Source: Piscinibacter caeni (lineage in GTDB: Bacteria; Pseudomonadota; Gammaproteobacteria; Burkholderiales; Burkholderiaceae_C). Taken from it: DNA of 64,000 nt. The notes under the pieces are model-generated. The model searched no databases. It saw only the letters and a program-made list of their open reading frames with translations, and had not been told where the DNA came from. The stretch is from the NCBI GenBank assembly GCA_003265685.1, contig KZ836104.1, positions 1 through 64,000 on the forward strand, given 5' to 3'. This document shows, piece by piece, positions 62,202 through 64,000 of this stretch. Numbering within the stretch: the stretch's first letter is position 1; each line of letters starts with the position of its first letter. The position numbers and the translations under genes are program-made.

Positions 62202-63716
62202 ATGGAAGAGATCGGCAACCTCCTGCACGGCTTCCAGGTGGCGCTGACGCTGCCCAACCTGGGCTTCATGCTGGTCGGCCTGCTGCTGGGCGTGCTGATC
62301 GGCGTGCTGCCGGGGCTGGGCGGCGCCAACGGCGTGGCCATCCTGCTGCCGCTGACCTTCAGCATGAACCCGACGTCGGCCATCATCATGCTGTCGTGCA
62401 TCTACTGGGGTGCGCTGTTCGGCGGGGCGATCACCTCGATCCTGTTCAACATCCCGGGCGAGCCCTGGTCGGTGGCGACCACCTTCGACGGCTACCCGAT
62501 GGCCCAGCAGGGCAAGGCGGCGCAGGCCCTGACGGCGGCGTTCACCTCGTCCTTCGTCGGCGCGTTCTTCGCCGTCGTGCTGATCACCTTCCTGGCGCCC
62601 TGGCTGGCGAAGTTCGCGCTCCAGTTCGGGCCGGCCGAGTTCTTCGCGGTGCAGTTGCTGACCTTCTGCAGCTTCGTGGGCATGAGCAAGGAGCCGCCGG
62701 CCAAGACCATCGCGGCGATGATGCTCGGCTTCGCGCTCGCGGCGGTCGGGCTCGACTCGGTCACCGGCACGCTGCGCATGACCTTCGACGTGCCGCAGTT
62801 GCTCAAGGGCTTCGACTTCCTGATCGCGGTGATCGGCCTGTTCGGCATCGGCGAGATCCTGCTGACGATGGAGGAGGGCCTGGCCTTCAAGGGCAAGAGC
62901 GCGCGCATCAGCGCGACGGTGGTGTTCCGCACCTGGCGCGAGCTGCTGCAGTTCTGGAAGGTGTTCCTGCGCTCCACCGCGATCGGCTGCTGGATGGGCA
63001 TCACGCCCGGCGGCGCGACGCCGGCCTCGTTCATGGGCTACGGCACGGCGCAGCGCTTCTCGAAGAACCCGCAGCAGTTCGGCAAGGGCGCGATCGAGGG
63101 CGTGGTCGCGCCCGAGACGGCCGCGCACGCGGCCGGCACCTCGGCGCTGCTGCCCATGCTGACGCTGGGCATCCCCGGCTCGCCGACCGCCGCGGTGCTG
63201 CTGGGCGGCCTGCTGATCTGGGGCCTGCAGCCCGGGCCGATGCTGTTCGTCGAGCAGAAGGATTTCGTCTGGGGCCTGATCGCCTCGATGTACCTGGGCA
63301 ACCTGGTCGGCCTGCTGGTGGTGCTGACCACCGTGCCGTGGTGGGCGGCGCTGCTGCGCATCCCGTTCGCGGTCATCGCCCCGGTGATCATCATGATCTG
63401 CGCGATCGGCGCCTACACGGTGCACAGCTCGATGTTCGACGTGGTGCTGATGATGGTGTTCGGCGTGCTCGGCTACCTCTTCAAGAAGCTCAAGTACCCG
63501 CTCGCGCCGCTGGTGCTGGCGCTGGTGCTGGGCGACATGGCCGAGGCCAGCTTCCGCCAGGCGATGCTGCTGTCGCAGGGCAGCCTGGCGATCTTCTGGT
63601 CCAACCCGCTGGTGGGCTCGATCACCGCGCTGGCGCTGGTGATGCTGGTGTCGCCGCTGTGGGGCATCGCCAAGAAGGTGGCGCGGCGCCGCGAGTACAC
63701 GGAGGCCAAGACATGA
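62202..63716 (+). CDS. tctA: tripartite tricarboxylate transporter large permease TctA
   Basis: 504 residues with about eleven membrane helices. Conserved stretches are LLLGVLIGVLPGLGGANGVA, then YWGALFGGAITSILFNIPGE, GVVAPETAAHAAGTSALLPM and LTLGIPGSPTAAVLLGGLLI. It is the sodium- or proton-coupled channel for the carboxylate delivered by TctC. Its stop overlaps the start of the next gene (ATGA), coupling transport to that enzyme. Confidence 0.96.
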   Translation: MEEIGNLLHGFQVALTLPNLGFMLVGLLLGVLIGVLPGLGGANGVAILLPLTFSMNPTSAIIMLSCIYWGALFGGAITSILFNIPGEPWSVATTFDGYPMAQQGKAAQALTAAFTSSFVGAFFAVVLITFLAPWLAKFALQFGPAEFFAVQLLTFCSFVGMSKEPPAKTIAAMMLGFALAAVGLDSVTGTLRMTFDVPQLLKGFDFLIAVIGLFGIGEILLTMEEGLAFKGKSARISATVVFRTWRELLQFWKVFLRSTAIGCWMGITPGGATPASFMGYGTAQRFSKNPQQFGKGAIEGVVAPETAAHAAGTSALLPMLTLGIPGSPTAAVLLGGLLIWGLQPGPMLFVEQKDFVWGLIASMYLGNLVGLLVVLTTVPWWAALLRIPFAVIAPVIIMICAIGAYTVHSSMFDVVLMMVFGVLGYLFKKLKYPLAPLVLALVLGDMAEASFRQAMLLSQGSLAIFWSNPLVGSITALALVMLVSPLWGIAKKVARRREYTEAKT

Positions 63717-64000
63717 AGTTCGCGGTGGTCGGCGCCGGGGCGATCGGCGGCTACCTCGGGGCACGGCTCGCGCTGGCGGGCGAGCAGGTCACCTTCATCG
63801 CGCGCAACCGCAACCTGGAGGCGATCAACGCCCGCGGCTTCCGCCTACTCGAGGAGGACGGCAGCGAGCGGCACACGAGCGCGGTGCGCGCCGTGCAGCG
63901 CATGGCCGAGGCCGGCCCGCAGGATGCCGTGCTGCTGACGCTCAAGGCGCACCAGGTGCGCGACGTGCTGCCCGAGCTGCGCGCGCTGTTCGGCCCGCAG
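63713..64000 (+). CDS. ketopantoate reductase-like (PanE/ApbA) oxidoreductase, N-terminal fragment
   Basis: The first 96 codons before the window ends. The Rossmann start MKFAVVGAGAIGGYLGARLA and VTFIARNRNLEAINARGFRL fit the PanE/ApbA family; AVLLTLKAHQVRDVLPELR continues the NADP-binding domain. Family members reduce 2-oxo acids to 2-hydroxy acids. Coupling to tctA suggests a role with the imported carboxylate rather than in pantothenate synthesis; that is inference. Confidence 0.88.
   Translation, partial: MKFAVVGAGAIGGYLGARLALAGEQVTFIARNRNLEAINARGFRLLEEDGSERHTSAVRAVQRMAEAGPQDAVLLTLKAHQVRDVLPELRALFGPQ

Overview
The window is about 64 kb of high-GC, gene-dense chromosome from a betaproteobacterium, most likely order Burkholderiales. 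The case rests on gene content: abundant solute-binding-protein transporters (TRAP, a Bug-type TctC, an orphan Leu/Ile/Val-type binding protein), a paaGIKABCDE cluster with paaY divergent, DarP/YjgA and PmbA side by side, rpsU-yqeY, and an nirB-nirD-nasA-ybiB-cobA set. Genus is not resolved. I see no tRNA, rRNA, IS element, prophage, CRISPR array or compositional island, so this looks like ordinary core and accessory chromosome.

Layout. 1-5.5 kb: start of a dctA-like transporter, alpha/beta hydrolase, Anbu proteasome-type peptidase, mutS and a secreted lectin-fold protein, all on the minus strand. 6-9.1 kb: two LysR regulators flanking a doxX-gst pair. 9.1-15.6 kb: a TetR repressor with a clear operator in front of a complete RND multidrug efflux operon (periplasmic adaptor, inner-membrane pump, outer-membrane factor). 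15.7-18 kb: a second-type FtsH protease and a CBS-domain protein. 18-24.8 kb: housekeeping genes suhB, trmJ, cysE, a LysM-FecR envelope protein, mogA, darP and pmbA. 24.9-30.6 kb: TRAP transporter (dctP convergent to dctQM) with a Cache histidine kinase and a NarL-type response regulator. 30.6-33.1 kb: a small phosphatase/sulfurtransferase-like protein, yqeY, rpsU and a BaiN/HI0933-type flavoprotein.

33.1-41.9 kb is the phenylacetate region: binding protein, TetR (PaaR-like) regulator, paaE, D, C, B, A, K, I, G, and divergent paaY. A perfect 20-bp palindrome lies just downstream of a recognisable promoter for the operon. The genes encode phenylacetate activation (PaaK), ring epoxidation (PaaABCE with maturation factor PaaD), isomerisation to the oxepin (PaaG) and thioesterase salvage (PaaI, PaaY). 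The ring-cleavage and beta-oxidation genes (paaZ, F, H, J) are not in the window.

41.9-44.8 kb: an ABC-2 exporter and a sterol-desaturase-like membrane hydroxylase. 44.8-56.9 kb is a full nitrate assimilation locus: MFS nitrate transporter, assimilatory nitrate reductase NasA, NADH nitrite reductase NirBD and CobA for the siroheme that NirB needs, plus YbiB. Two unusual regulatory proteins sit in it. One is a membrane-anchored PP2C phosphatase-Ser/Thr kinase fusion between nirB and the transporter. The other is a pseudo-receiver-ANTAR protein carrying two NarX/PilJ-like nitrate-sensing P-boxes, divergent from the transporter. The transporter leader can fold a hairpin with the A1/G4 hexaloop that ANTAR proteins bind. 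This nitrate control locus is the best candidate in the window for an incompletely described system.

57-64 kb: a PAS protein with a degenerate GGDEF domain, a TauE/SafE permease, and an acyl-CoA synthetase with its own promoter, leading a tripartite tricarboxylate transporter operon (tctC, B, A) that runs into a ketopantoate-reductase-like gene cut by the window end.
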